From the NCBI GenBank assembly GCA_016707885.1, contig JADJGU010000003.1, positions 124,001-188,000 of the forward strand: a DNA stretch of 64,000 nt, in the 5' to 3' direction. Made by a program: the position numbers and the translations under genes. Shown piece after piece: positions 10,197 to 18,680 of the stretch. The notes below the pieces were generated by a model. It was not told the DNA's origin, made no database searches, and saw only the letters and a program-made list of their open reading frames with translations. Position 1 is the stretch's first letter, and every line of letters starts with the position of its first letter. The stretch comes from Sphingomonadales bacterium (GTDB taxonomy: Bacteria; Pseudomonadota; Alphaproteobacteria; Sphingomonadales; Sphingomonadaceae).

Positions 10197-10971
10197 TCGA
10201 GAAGCTGCGATAAACGCCGTCCGCGAGGCGGGTGACTTCGCGCTTGCAGCATGGCGTGAAGGGGCTGCTCCCGCCACCGGTGTCTGGGAAAAGAGCAAGG
10301 GCCATCCGGTGAGCGAGACGGACCTTGCGGTCGATGCCTTGCTCAAGCAGCGGCTCGGCGCACTGGCCCCCAATATCGGCTGGTTGTCAGAGGAAACCGT
10401 CGATCATCCCGACCGGCTGTCGATGTCGCGCCAGTGGCTGGTCGATCCGATCGATGGCACGCGCGATTATATTCGCGGACGGAGCGGCTGGTGTGTGTCG
10501 GTGGCCTTGGTTGAAGGTAGTGAAGCTGTCTTTGCAGCAATGTATGCGCCCGTCACCAAACAGCTTTGGGTCGCGCACAAGGGAGAGGGCACGACCTGCA
10601 ACGGCAAGCGGCTTTTTGCCAGTCGTAGAGAGGAATTTATCGGCGCGCGCGTGCCGACCGACGCTCTTCCCAAGGTCGATCGCGATCTTGAAATTGTGCA
10701 CAAACCTAACAGCATCGCGATGCGCATGACGATGGTAGCCTGCGACCGCGCCGACCTGGTTGCGACGCTACGCTGGGGGCATGAATGGGATATCGCAGCG
10801 GCGCATCTGATTGCCGAGGAAGCGGGGGCTGTGGTCACCAGTGCGACGGGTGCACCGATCCGCTATAACAAGCGCGAACCGATGGATTTCGGGCTTATCT
10901 GTTGCGCGCCGGGGATTCATAAGGCGGCAGTGGAGCGACTCCAAGAACGGGCAGCTTCGTTGCTGGCATAG
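10189..10971 (+). CDS. Inositol-monophosphatase-family phosphatase (CysQ/HisN/SuhB type)
   Basis: This is a 260-residue Mg-dependent phosphatase of the IMPase superfamily. Metal-binding motifs are the acidic pair in WLSEET, DPIDGTRDY and the C-terminal WDIAAAHLIAEEAG. Substrate cannot be fixed from sequence: 3'-phosphoadenosine 5'-phosphate (CysQ), histidinol phosphate and inositol phosphate are all possible in this family. It starts with GTG at 10189, inside the 3' end of pmbA, an eight-base overlap that indicates coupling. It is convergent with crtB, with about 30 bases between the two stops. Confidence 0.88.
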   Translation: MPDREAAINAVREAGDFALAAWREGAAPATGVWEKSKGHPVSETDLAVDALLKQRLGALAPNIGWLSEETVDHPDRLSMSRQWLVDPIDGTRDYIRGRSGWCVSVALVEGSEAVFAAMYAPVTKQLWVAHKGEGTTCNGKRLFASRREEFIGARVPTDALPKVDRDLEIVHKPNSIAMRMTMVACDRADLVATLRWGHEWDIAAAHLIAEEAGAVVTSATGAPIRYNKREPMDFGLICCAPGIHKAAVERLQERAASLLA

Positions 10972-11002
10972 CAACTGCCCCTGTCTTCACAGGAGCGACG
11001 GA

Positions 11003-11929
11003 TTACTTTGACCGTGTCCACAAACCCTCGCGATAAATAGGAGCAGGCTGGTTCGTAATTGCATCGCCAAAAGCCTTTGCGACCCAGCGCAACTTTTCGC
11101 CGCGAGAGGTGAAAATCCGTCCATCCCAAGCATGCTCGCCTGCGATGCGTACCTTGCGGGCGATGTCGCCATAAATGCCCGCTGCCGAGAGCACGGCCCA
11201 GCGTGCGCGGAAGGGAAGGCGGGCTGCGCCGACGCGGGCCGAAGCCTCATATTGTCCGGCTTCATCGGCCAGCCAGCGGCCAATAAGAGCTAGTTTTTTG
11301 CGGTTGTGCGGGCGCAGATGCTCGCCGGGTTCGAGGTCCAATTGGGCCAGCCAGTCGTCCGGGATGTAGCAGCGTCCCGCCCTTCCATCCTCTGCGATGT
11401 CGCGGGCGATATTGGCAAGCTGGAAGGCAAGGCCAAGATCACAGGCGCGGTCTAGTGTTTCTTCGTCAACGGGTGACACCCCCATGACGACTGCCATCAT
11501 CACGCCCACGGCACCCGCAACATGGAAACAATAGCGGTAAAGATCCTTTTCGTGCCGGGGCTGCCAGCCGATGGTATCGAGTGCAAAGCCTTCAATCACG
11601 TCGTCCGCCATCTTTTGCGTCAGCCCGCATTCTTGTGCAACAACGCCCAGGCAGTCAAAGGCTAGTTCGCCGGTAGTTGCGCCGTTCACAGCTTGGGCCG
11701 TCAGTTCACGGATCGTCTGCAACCGGGCAGAAGGATCGGCAATCGCCTCCATCTCGCCGCCATGATCCTGCCCGTCGGCCATGTCATCGCATTTGCGGCA
11801 CCAGGCATAGAGCAGCCAGACACGCTCTCTTGTGGTGCGGTCAAACAGCTTGCTGGCGGCGGCAAAGGACTTTGAACCGCGAGCGATGCTGTCGCGGGCA
11901 TAGGCGACGAGAGCCGCCCTTTCGCTCAC
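11003..11929 (-). CDS. crtB: Phytoene synthase
   Basis: CrtB condenses two geranylgeranyl diphosphates to phytoene, the first committed step of carotenoid synthesis. The 308-residue protein has both Asp-rich substrate-Mg motifs, CDDMAD (D48, D49, D52) and NIARDIAEDGRAGRCYIP. It is the last gene of a minus-strand operon crtY-crtI-LOG-crtB in which each gene overlaps the next by four bases, so stoichiometric production is likely. Length is normal. It is convergent with the phosphatase gene. Confidence 0.95.
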   Translation of the reverse strand: MSERAALVAYARDSIARGSKSFAAASKLFDRTTRERVWLLYAWCRKCDDMADGQDHGGEMEAIADPSARLQTIRELTAQAVNGATTGELAFDCLGVVAQECGLTQKMADDVIEGFALDTIGWQPRHEKDLYRYCFHVAGAVGVMMAVVMGVSPVDEETLDRACDLGLAFQLANIARDIAEDGRAGRCYIPDDWLAQLDLEPGEHLRPHNRKKLALIGRWLADEAGQYEASARVGAARLPFRARWAVLSAAGIYGDIARKVRIAGEHAWDGRIFTSRGEKLRWVAKAFGDAITNQPAPIYREGLWTRSK

Positions 11930-12507
11930 AAATCTTCGGCCTTCATCTGGAAGATACTTTTGTGCGGTACATAGTCAGCCATCTTGCCGAGCAGGCCGTC
12001 CATCGTTTCGTCAACGATCATGATCCCTGCATGCTGTTGGCGGATGAAGCCAACGTCAATCATCTGCCGGTTGAACGCGATAAGTTGATCATAAAATCCT
12101 GCGACGTTGAGCAACCCGACCGGTTTTTCGTGATAGCCCAGTTGGGCCCAGCTGATCGCCTCCCACAATTCGTCCATCGTGCCGACACCGCCGGGGATGG
12201 TGATAAAGCCGTCCGACAGGTCAGTGAACATCCGCTTGCGCTCATGCATGCCGGGCACGACATGCAGTTCGGTGCAGCCGCGGTGGGCGACTTCGCTGCC
12301 AACCAAGGCTTCTGGGATGACACCAATGACTTCGCCGCCCGCTGCAAGGCAGGCATCGGCGACAGCGCCCATCAGCCCAAGGCGACCGCCGCCATAAACC
12401 AACCCAATCCCACGCGCGGCCAATTCGCGGCCAACCATCTGTGCGCATTCGATATAAACAGGGTCGGCCGGGGTGGCTGAACCACAATAGACGGCAAGAC
12501 GTTTCAA
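11926..12507 (-). CDS. LOG-family nucleotide phosphoribohydrolase inside the carotenoid operon
   Basis: This 193-residue protein belongs to the TIGR00730/LOG (lysine decarboxylase-like) family. It has the GGGRLGLMG nucleotide-binding loop, the HERKRMF arginine-bearing segment near residue 90, and the signature PGGVGTMDE at residues 105-113. Family members release free base from nucleoside 5'-monophosphates, including cytokinin ribotides, or act on AMP and other nucleotides. The gene is locked between crtI and crtB by four-base overlaps on both sides, so it is expressed with carotenoid enzymes. Why it is there is not evident, and no carotenoid role is known to me. Confidence 0.92.
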   Translation of the reverse strand: MKRLAVYCGSATPADPVYIECAQMVGRELAARGIGLVYGGGRLGLMGAVADACLAAGGEVIGVIPEALVGSEVAHRGCTELHVVPGMHERKRMFTDLSDGFITIPGGVGTMDELWEAISWAQLGYHEKPVGLLNVAGFYDQLIAFNRQMIDVGFIRQQHAGIMIVDETMDGLLGKMADYVPHKSIFQMKAEDL

Positions 12508-13985
12508 CGTTTCAAATCCTCGATCATCAATTCGGCGGTGGCCTTTGCACTGCCCACTACACCGGGAATACCAGCCCCCGGATGCGTCCCTGCGCCGACA
12601 AAGTAAAGATTCGACAGCACATCGTCGCGATTATGCACACGGAACCAGGCGCTTTGGGTCAGGATTGGTTCAAGGCTGAAGGCGCTGCCCAGATGGGCGT
12701 TGAGGTCGGTGCCGAAATCGGCTGGCGTATAATGGAATTTGGTGACGATACGGTCGTGGATGTCGGGGATCAGGCGGCGCCCGACTTCGTCGAGGATGCG
12801 CTTTTCGAACACCGGCCCCATTTCCTCCCAGTCGATCGGCAGCTTGCCCTGATGGGCGACCGGGGCGAGCGCATAGAAGGTGGAGCAGCCTTCGGGTGCC
12901 ATTGACGGATCGCTGACCGTCGGATGGTGAAGATAGAGCGAGAAATCCTGCGGCAGCACGCCGGTTGTGTAGATGTCGTCGAGCAGTCCTTTATAGCGTG
13001 GCCCGAACAGGATCATGTGGTGCGGGATGCCGGGCCAGGTGCCTTTGATGCCGAAATGGACAACGAACAGGCTAGGGGAGAATTTCTTGCGCGACAGGCT
13101 TGCGGCGGCCTTCGCGCCGCGCGGGTGGTGGCTAAGCAGGTCGCGGTAGCTGTGCATGATGTCGCCATTGGTGGCGACGGCATCGCACTCCACGCGAAAA
13201 CCGGACTGTGTAACGATACCCGTGGTCCGTTCGCCCTGTGTTTCGATGCGCTCGACAGGATCGTCGAGCCGCAGCGTGCCGCCAATCCGTTCAAATTGCC
13301 TGACCATCGCAGCAATGAGGCGGTTGGTGCCACCTTTGGCAAACCAGACGCCGCCATCCTTTTCCAGCTTGTGGATCAGTGCATAGATCGCGCTGGTCTT
13401 CATCGGATTGCCGCCGACCAGAAGCGTGTGGAACGAAAGCGCCTCGCGCAGCTTCTCATTCTTCACGAAGGATGAAACCATCGAATAGACGCTGCGCCAC
13501 GCCTGATATTTGGCCAGCGCGGGCGCCGCCTTGATCATCGAGGCGAAATCAAGAAACGCCTTGGTGCCGAGCTTGACATAGCCTTCGTCATGCACGCCCG
13601 CGCTATATTTCAGGAACTTAGCGTAGCCCGCGACATCTTCGGGGTTCAGTTTTTCGATTTCCGAACGCAGCTTGGCGTCGTCATTCGAATAATCGAAATT
13701 GGTGCCGTCGGGCCAATTGAGCCGATAAAAGGGCATCACCGGCATCAGTTCGACATCATCGGCCATATCATGCCCGGTCAGTGCCCAAAGCTGGGTCAGG
13801 CAGGGTGGGTCGGTGATTACGGTCGGGCCACCATCGAAAATGAAGCCGTCACGCTCCCAATAATAAGCGCGCCCGCCGGGCTTATCGCGGGCTTCGACGA
13901 TGGTGGTCTGGATGCCTGCGGCCTGCAGGCGGATGGCGAGCGCCAGTCCGCCGAAGCCCGAACCGATGACAACGGCTGATTTCAT
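12504..13985 (-). CDS. crtI: Phytoene desaturase (FAD-dependent)
   Basis: CrtI carries out successive desaturations of phytoene, normally to lycopene in proteobacteria. The N-terminal dinucleotide fold VIGSGFGGLALAIRLQAAG followed by EARDKPGGRAYYWERDGF is typical, and the C-terminal FAD contact is VGAGTHPGAGIPGVVGSAK. At 493 residues it is a complete member. It overlaps crtY upstream and the LOG gene downstream by four bases each. It probably associates peripherally with the membrane. Confidence 0.96.
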   Translation of the reverse strand: MKSAVVIGSGFGGLALAIRLQAAGIQTTIVEARDKPGGRAYYWERDGFIFDGGPTVITDPPCLTQLWALTGHDMADDVELMPVMPFYRLNWPDGTNFDYSNDDAKLRSEIEKLNPEDVAGYAKFLKYSAGVHDEGYVKLGTKAFLDFASMIKAAPALAKYQAWRSVYSMVSSFVKNEKLREALSFHTLLVGGNPMKTSAIYALIHKLEKDGGVWFAKGGTNRLIAAMVRQFERIGGTLRLDDPVERIETQGERTTGIVTQSGFRVECDAVATNGDIMHSYRDLLSHHPRGAKAAASLSRKKFSPSLFVVHFGIKGTWPGIPHHMILFGPRYKGLLDDIYTTGVLPQDFSLYLHHPTVSDPSMAPEGCSTFYALAPVAHQGKLPIDWEEMGPVFEKRILDEVGRRLIPDIHDRIVTKFHYTPADFGTDLNAHLGSAFSLEPILTQSAWFRVHNRDDVLSNLYFVGAGTHPGAGIPGVVGSAKATAELMIEDLKR

Positions 13986-15163
13986 CTTTTTGTCTTCCGT
14001 GCCCGAATTGCCTGCAACGCCTTGCCGATGGGAACCGGCGGCTTGCCAGAGAGTATGCGCGCTTTGTCGCTGCCTTTGCTCTGCCCGGCATAGAAGCGTT
14101 CGATCAATCCGGGCTTAAGCCTGTAGAAGCGTTCGAGGATCTTGTACCGCTCGCCAGGTTCGGACGCACGGAATAGCATCCGGTTGAGAATGCGGTAGAA
14201 ATTCCCGCCCTTCCAATGCTCCTGTGCGCGTTGCCGCATCAACATGTTTAGCTTGTCGCCGTCAAAATCGGGCAGTTCGGAAATATAGATGGCGTTGCGC
14301 ACCGCATCGGGCAGCGAGTAACTGGTAACCGCATGGAAAAACGCGCCTCGCGCGCCGGCCTTGGCGGTTCGCCCGCTGCCGCTCGCCCAATAATTTTCGA
14401 GGTCACCACCCATAACGACGGGCAGCACGCCAGTCTCTTCGCGCAACACCCGTTCGACCTGCCAGCCTTTGCCATCGGCATAAGCCGCAATCCGCTGTGC
14501 CATCACGCGACGGTCGAGGTCTGGCTTGTCACTATAATAAGTGTCCTCGACGAACACCTTGTCCATGCCGAATGGCAGGACGTAAACAAAGCGATAGCCG
14601 TCATGCTGGTTAACTGTTGCGTCCATCACTATCGGCCGCGTCAGGTCATGCGGTTCGGAAAGTTGCATCAACTGGCCGGTGAATTTCTGCCAACCGCAAT
14701 CGAGATGATGATAGTCTGCCACCCCGCGTGCGTCGATGACGCCACCGGCATTTATGCGCTGCGCCCCATCGAGCACGACAAGTCGGGGGCTGACCGCCTT
14801 AACCGTGCGTCCGGCCAGCAGCGACGATGCCGGTAGATTATGCCGCAACAGCCAATCGAGCCGTTCGGACTCGATGGTGTAATAGATATTGTCGAGGCTG
14901 CGGCTATGCGCCGGGAAATGCACATCATAGCCCGACCAGCCATAGGTTACGAGCGGTGCGGTCAGCCAGCGGTGCTCGGGCGCGATGTCACTGGCGAAGA
15001 AACTCCAGATATGGTTGCCGCCGAAATGCTGCTCTTGCTCGACCAGCACGATCTTGAGCTCGGGCCGCTGCCGCGCAACCGCGAGCGCGATCAGCCCACC
15101 GGCAAGGCCGCCGCCGACAATGGCAAGGTCGCATTTGATAGGGGTTGGGGCAGCCATGGGCAT
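13982..15163 (-). CDS. crtY: Lycopene beta-cyclase
   Basis: CrtY cyclises the ends of lycopene to beta-carotene. The 393-residue protein begins MPMAAPTPIKCDLAIVGGG with a Rossmann FAD/NAD fold (GGGLAGGLIALAVA), has the motif VEQEQHFGGNHIWSF, and the length fits CrtY (about 385-395). I place the start at 15163; an open extension upstream to 15337 is not conserved-looking, and a second ATG lies at 15157. It is the first gene of the crtY-crtI-LOG-crtB operon, whose promoter must lie in the divergent region up to about 15267. Confidence 0.94.
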   Translation of the reverse strand: MPMAAPTPIKCDLAIVGGGLAGGLIALAVARQRPELKIVLVEQEQHFGGNHIWSFFASDIAPEHRWLTAPLVTYGWSGYDVHFPAHSRSLDNIYYTIESERLDWLLRHNLPASSLLAGRTVKAVSPRLVVLDGAQRINAGGVIDARGVADYHHLDCGWQKFTGQLMQLSEPHDLTRPIVMDATVNQHDGYRFVYVLPFGMDKVFVEDTYYSDKPDLDRRVMAQRIAAYADGKGWQVERVLREETGVLPVVMGGDLENYWASGSGRTAKAGARGAFFHAVTSYSLPDAVRNAIYISELPDFDGDKLNMLMRQRAQEHWKGGNFYRILNRMLFRASEPGERYKILERFYRLKPGLIERFYAGQSKGSDKARILSGKPPVPIGKALQAIRARKTKR

Positions 15164-15266
15164 GTAGAAGGCCCTAGCGCAGCGGCGATGGTGTGCAAGA
15201 AGCTGTGACAAAGAAGTTGTGGAGATGTGCGCTGTCAAAGCGTGGACATCGTCGCCGCGCGGATTT

Positions 15267-15959
15267 ATGCATGCAGGCATGCAGTATGCTCTCCATCTTA
15301 TCTGCTCGGCGATATTGCTGGTGCTGGCTTCATTCATGGGCGGTGCGCGACCGGCACAGGCCCAAACAGCCGCGGTTTCCGCCTATGCTGGCGAACAATG
15401 TGTCACATTCCGGCGGGAAGGTGATACCGCGTTTAGACTCGTCAATGACTGCGCAGAGCCTTTGTCCGTCGCGGTTTGCGCTGACTCCGTTGGGAGCGGA
15501 AATTGCGCCCGCGATATTGGCTGGCAGATTTTGACCGTGGCGGCACGCGCGGAACTGCCGGGCAGTTATGCGCCGCTGCAGTCGCTAAACATCCTAGCCT
15601 GCCGCGCACCCGCTGTTATCGTTATGAAGCCGGGTGGCGTGGGTAGTTGTGATCCGACCGGAACCGCCAATTTACCGTTGCTTTTGGCCTCGTCGCTGAA
15701 AAATGCAGCATCCATCATCACATCTGCCGACTATCCGAACGGGGTTAAGGCAGAGGGAACGACCCGGTTCGAAATGGTCGTCGCCGCAGACGGACGCCCA
15801 CAAAACTGCATGGTCACCGTTTCGTCGGGCAAGGAAGCGCTCGATAAAGCGACCTGCAATGCCTTCATGAAACGCGCACGCTTCACACCTGCCAAGGGTC
15901 CAAACGGGCTTGCATCCGCTGGACGTTATCGTGGCAATGTGACCTGGAAGGAACAATGA
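15267..15959 (+). CDS. Secreted protein with a TonB-C-like C-terminal domain
   Basis: The protein has a signal peptide (hydrophobic ICSAILLVLASFMGG, cleavage after RPAQAQ) and a C-terminal part FEMVVAADGRPQNCMVTVSSG...FMKRARFTPA. This part resembles the TonB C-terminal-type domain found in many sphingomonad periplasmic proteins. Several paired cysteines suggest disulphides. The start is uncertain: ATGs at 15267 and 15279 both work, and no clear ribosome-binding site separates them. It is divergent from crtY, and its stop overlaps the next gene in ATGA. Function unknown. Confidence 0.75.
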   Translation: MHAGMQYALHLICSAILLVLASFMGGARPAQAQTAAVSAYAGEQCVTFRREGDTAFRLVNDCAEPLSVAVCADSVGSGNCARDIGWQILTVAARAELPGSYAPLQSLNILACRAPAVIVMKPGGVGSCDPTGTANLPLLLASSLKNAASIITSADYPNGVKAEGTTRFEMVVAADGRPQNCMVTVSSGKEALDKATCNAFMKRARFTPAKGPNGLASAGRYRGNVTWKEQ

Positions 15960-16705
15960 CGCCGACGATTGCGGTATTGGGGTCGGCGCTGGCGATGACG
16001 CTGATTGTCGGTGTCCGCTATCTTGCAACCAGCGGCTTTTTTGCGTGGCTGACGGGGAAGGTGCGCCCCGGGCTTTATACGAAACTCGGCCCGCAAATGA
16101 AGCGGGAGGTTTACTGGTCCTTGCTGTCCGCCGGGATATATGGCGTTCCGGCTGGTATCGTCGCCTGGGGCTGGCAGAACCGGGGCTGGACGCAGATCTA
16201 CACCGATTTTGGCGACTATCCGCTCTGGTATCTTCCGCTGTCGGTTTTCCTGTTCCTCGCCGCGCATGACACCTGGTTCTACTGGACGCACCGCTGGATG
16301 CACTGGCCGAGGCTGTTTCGGGTCGCGCATGCCGTCCACCACGAAAGCCGACCGCCGACCGCATGGGCGGCGATGAGTTTCCATCCTTGGGAAGCAGTGA
16401 CAGGCGCTGTTGTTATCCCCGCGCTGGTTTTCGTGATCCCTATCCATGCCGGAGCCTTAGGGTTTGTGCTGTTCGTAATGACGCTGATGGGCATCACCAA
16501 CCATATGGGCTGGGAACTATTCCCGCGCAGTCTTGTTCATGGACCATTGGGTCGCTGGCTGATAACGGCGACGCATCATCAAAAGCATCACGATGCGTAT
16601 AAGGGAAATTATGGGCTCTACTTCCGTTTCTGGGACCGTCTTTGCGGCACCGATCTTGGCCTTGGCGATTTTGGCAGGGCAGGGCGCGGCGCAGGCGGCG
16701 GATGA
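15956..16705 (+). CDS. Fatty-acid-hydroxylase / sterol-desaturase superfamily membrane protein
   Basis: This 249-residue membrane protein carries the three histidine clusters of the diiron hydroxylase superfamily: HDTWFYWTHRWMH, HAVHHES and THHQKHHDAY. Hydrophobic spans lie near the N-terminus, at about residues 60-80, 88-105 and 140-175. The superfamily includes sterol C-5 desaturases, alkylglycerol monooxygenase and carotenoid hydroxylases, so carotenoid modification is possible given the adjacent crt operon but not shown. Its last 95 bases overlap the signal-peptide region of the next gene in another frame, and its Gly-rich C-terminal tail is a by-product of that overlap. Confidence 0.85.
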   Translation: MTPTIAVLGSALAMTLIVGVRYLATSGFFAWLTGKVRPGLYTKLGPQMKREVYWSLLSAGIYGVPAGIVAWGWQNRGWTQIYTDFGDYPLWYLPLSVFLFLAAHDTWFYWTHRWMHWPRLFRVAHAVHHESRPPTAWAAMSFHPWEAVTGAVVIPALVFVIPIHAGALGFVLFVMTLMGITNHMGWELFPRSLVHGPLGRWLITATHHQKHHDAYKGNYGLYFRFWDRLCGTDLGLGDFGRAGRGAGGG

Positions 16706-17072
16706 TGCCTCGCTGACCGTTTCGGTCACCGGATTGCGCAATCAGAAGGGCAATGTGCTGGTCTGCCTGACGGCCAATGCAAAGGCCTTTCCCGATTGTT
16801 CGAAGGACCCGGCGGCGCACAAGCGCACGGTGCGGGCTTCGGCAGCCGGATCGATTAGCTTCTCTGGCTTGGCCGATGGCACCTATGCGCTGTCGCTGGT
16901 CCATGATGAAAATGCCAATGACAAGCTCGACACGACGCTCGCGATTCCGAAAGAGGGTTTCGGGTTCTCGCGCAATCCCAAGATCGCCTTTGGACCGCCC
17001 AAATTTGCTTCGGCGGCTTTCGCTCTAAAGGGCTCAGCGACGCAGACCGTCAAAATGAAATATATGCTCTAA
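16611..17072 (+). CDS. Secreted DUF2141 protein
   Basis: This 153-residue protein has a signal peptide (MGSTSVSGTVFAAPILALAI, cleavage near AAQAAD). It is followed by a single beta-rich DUF2141 domain with the characteristic LADGTYALSLVHDENANDKLD and GFGFSRNPK segments. DUF2141 proteins are exported and of unknown function, and they often lie near carotenoid or sterol-desaturase genes. The start at 16611 gives a clean signal peptide; an upstream in-frame start at 16593 would add six residues. It overlaps the hydroxylase gene by 95 bases. Confidence 0.88.
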   Translation: MGSTSVSGTVFAAPILALAILAGQGAAQAADDASLTVSVTGLRNQKGNVLVCLTANAKAFPDCSKDPAAHKRTVRASAAGSISFSGLADGTYALSLVHDENANDKLDTTLAIPKEGFGFSRNPKIAFGPPKFASAAFALKGSATQTVKMKYML

Positions 17073-17149
17073 CTTTCACTTTTTGATTTTGGTCAATTGC
17101 AACTTGCAACCGACCAGCGATTATCTCCCTCAAGCAGAGGAGATAGAAG

Positions 17150-18658
17150 ATGCTGGATACACTGGAACGCAACGATTCGGCTGGTGCCGCCGCGAATGCA
17201 GAACATTTTGATGTCCTGATCGCAGGTGCCGGGATTTCCGGGATAGGCTCAGCCTATCACTTGCAACAGCAATGTTCGGGCAAAAGCTATGTTGTCCTTG
17301 AGATGAAGGACACATTTGGCGGCACTTGGGAAACGCACAAATATCCCGGCGTCCGTTCCGACTCCGATCTGTACACCTTCGGCTATCGCTTCAAACCCTG
17401 GGTAGGTGCGCCGATTGCGAGCGCGGACGAAATCCTGAAATATATGGGCGAGGTGATTGAAGAGAACCATATCGGCCCGAACATCCGCTATGGCCACCGC
17501 ATTACCGGCTGTTCGTGGTCGAGCGCCGACAATCGCTGGACGGTAGAGGCGGTCGACAAGACCGGCGCGACCAAGCGTTTCACCTGCAATTTTCTCTGGA
17601 TGTGCCAAGGCTATTACGACCATGAAAAGCCCTATATCCCGGATTGGGAAGGGCTGAACGACTATAAGGGGCAATTTGTCCATGCCCAGCTGTGGGATCC
17701 GAAAACCGACTATGCAGGCAAGCGCATTTTGGTAATCGGATCGGGCGCGACTGCCGCCACCGTTGTCCCCGCCTTTGCCGAAAAGGCAGCGCATGTGACT
17801 ATGCTGCAACGCTCGCCCACCTATTTCTTTTGCAGTGAAAACAAGAATGAACTGGCTGACCGGTTGCGCGAAATCGGCATTGATGAGCCGACCATCCACC
17901 GCGTCGTGCGCGCGCAGATCATGTACGATCAGGACATGATGACCAAACGCTGCCAGACCGAGCCGGAAGTGGTGTTCGAGGAACTGAAAGAGCTGGTCCG
18001 CGCCTTTACCGGCAAACCCGATTTCGAATTTGAACCGCACTTTACGCCCAAATATCGCGTGTGGCAGCAGCGGCTGGCCTTTTGCCCCAATGGTGACGTT
18101 TTCCGCGCTGCTGTCGAAGGTAAGGTCACGGTTGTCACCGATACGATCGACCGCTTCACCGAAAAGGGCGTACGCACCAGTTCGGGCGAAGAAATTGAAG
18201 CCGATATCATCGTCGCCGCCACCGGGTTCCGCTTGTCGGTCATGGGCGACATTCCGTTCAGCGTTGATGGCAAGCCCGTCAACTGGAGCGACACCGTCAC
18301 CTATCGCGGGATGATGTTCACCGGTGTTCCGAACATGGCATGGGTGATGGGCTATTTCCGCGCCAGCTGGACATTGCGCGTCGATATGATGGGCGATTTT
18401 GTCTGCAATTTGCTCAACCATATGGACGAGGTCGGTGCCAAACGGGTCGATGTGCAGTTGCGTCCGGAAGATGCAGGGATGCCACTGGCGCCTTGGATCG
18501 AAGAGGACAATTTCAATCCGGGCTATCTGATGCGCGGGCTCGATAAAATGCCTAGGCGCGGGGACAAACCCGAATGGCGGCACAACCAGGATTATTGGGC
18601 CGAAAAAGACCAGATCCCGGCAACCGACTTAACCGGCGCCGAATTCAAATATAGCTGA
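17150..18658 (+). CDS. Class B flavin monooxygenase (Baeyer-Villiger type)
   Basis: This 502-residue FAD/NADPH enzyme inserts or adds oxygen to organic substrates. It has an FAD fold (IAGAGISGIGSAYHL), the GGTWETHKYPGVRSDSD motif shared by BVMOs, the fingerprint YKGQFVHAQLWD (Y instead of the usual first F), and the NADPH fold VIGSGATAATVVPAFA. A good ribosome-binding site (GAGGAGATAG) precedes the ATG. It is first in a plus-strand cluster with a P450 and a rubredoxin. Ketone-to-ester oxidation or hydroxylation of a hydrophobic substrate is likely; the substrate itself cannot be read from the sequence. Confidence 0.9.
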   Translation: MLDTLERNDSAGAAANAEHFDVLIAGAGISGIGSAYHLQQQCSGKSYVVLEMKDTFGGTWETHKYPGVRSDSDLYTFGYRFKPWVGAPIASADEILKYMGEVIEENHIGPNIRYGHRITGCSWSSADNRWTVEAVDKTGATKRFTCNFLWMCQGYYDHEKPYIPDWEGLNDYKGQFVHAQLWDPKTDYAGKRILVIGSGATAATVVPAFAEKAAHVTMLQRSPTYFFCSENKNELADRLREIGIDEPTIHRVVRAQIMYDQDMMTKRCQTEPEVVFEELKELVRAFTGKPDFEFEPHFTPKYRVWQQRLAFCPNGDVFRAAVEGKVTVVTDTIDRFTEKGVRTSSGEEIEADIIVAATGFRLSVMGDIPFSVDGKPVNWSDTVTYRGMMFTGVPNMAWVMGYFRASWTLRVDMMGDFVCNLLNHMDEVGAKRVDVQLRPEDAGMPLAPWIEEDNFNPGYLMRGLDKMPRRGDKPEWRHNQDYWAEKDQIPATDLTGAEFKYS

Positions 18659-18680
18659 CACTCCGGACAGGACCAGAAAT

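Noticed and set aside
10972..11002. CCTG-N6-CAGG hairpin between the phosphatase and crtB genes as a terminator
   Set aside because: Only four pairs and no T tract on either side.
15164..15266. PpsR/CrtJ-type TGT-N12-ACA site before the carotenoid operon
   Set aside because: The nearest match (TGT at 15092+100, ACA at 15208) has 13 intervening bases, not 12, and only one half-site is present.
17249..18583. Open frame of 444 codons on the minus strand opposite the class B monooxygenase
   Set aside because: Antisense shadow; composition typical of reversed GC-rich coding sequence.
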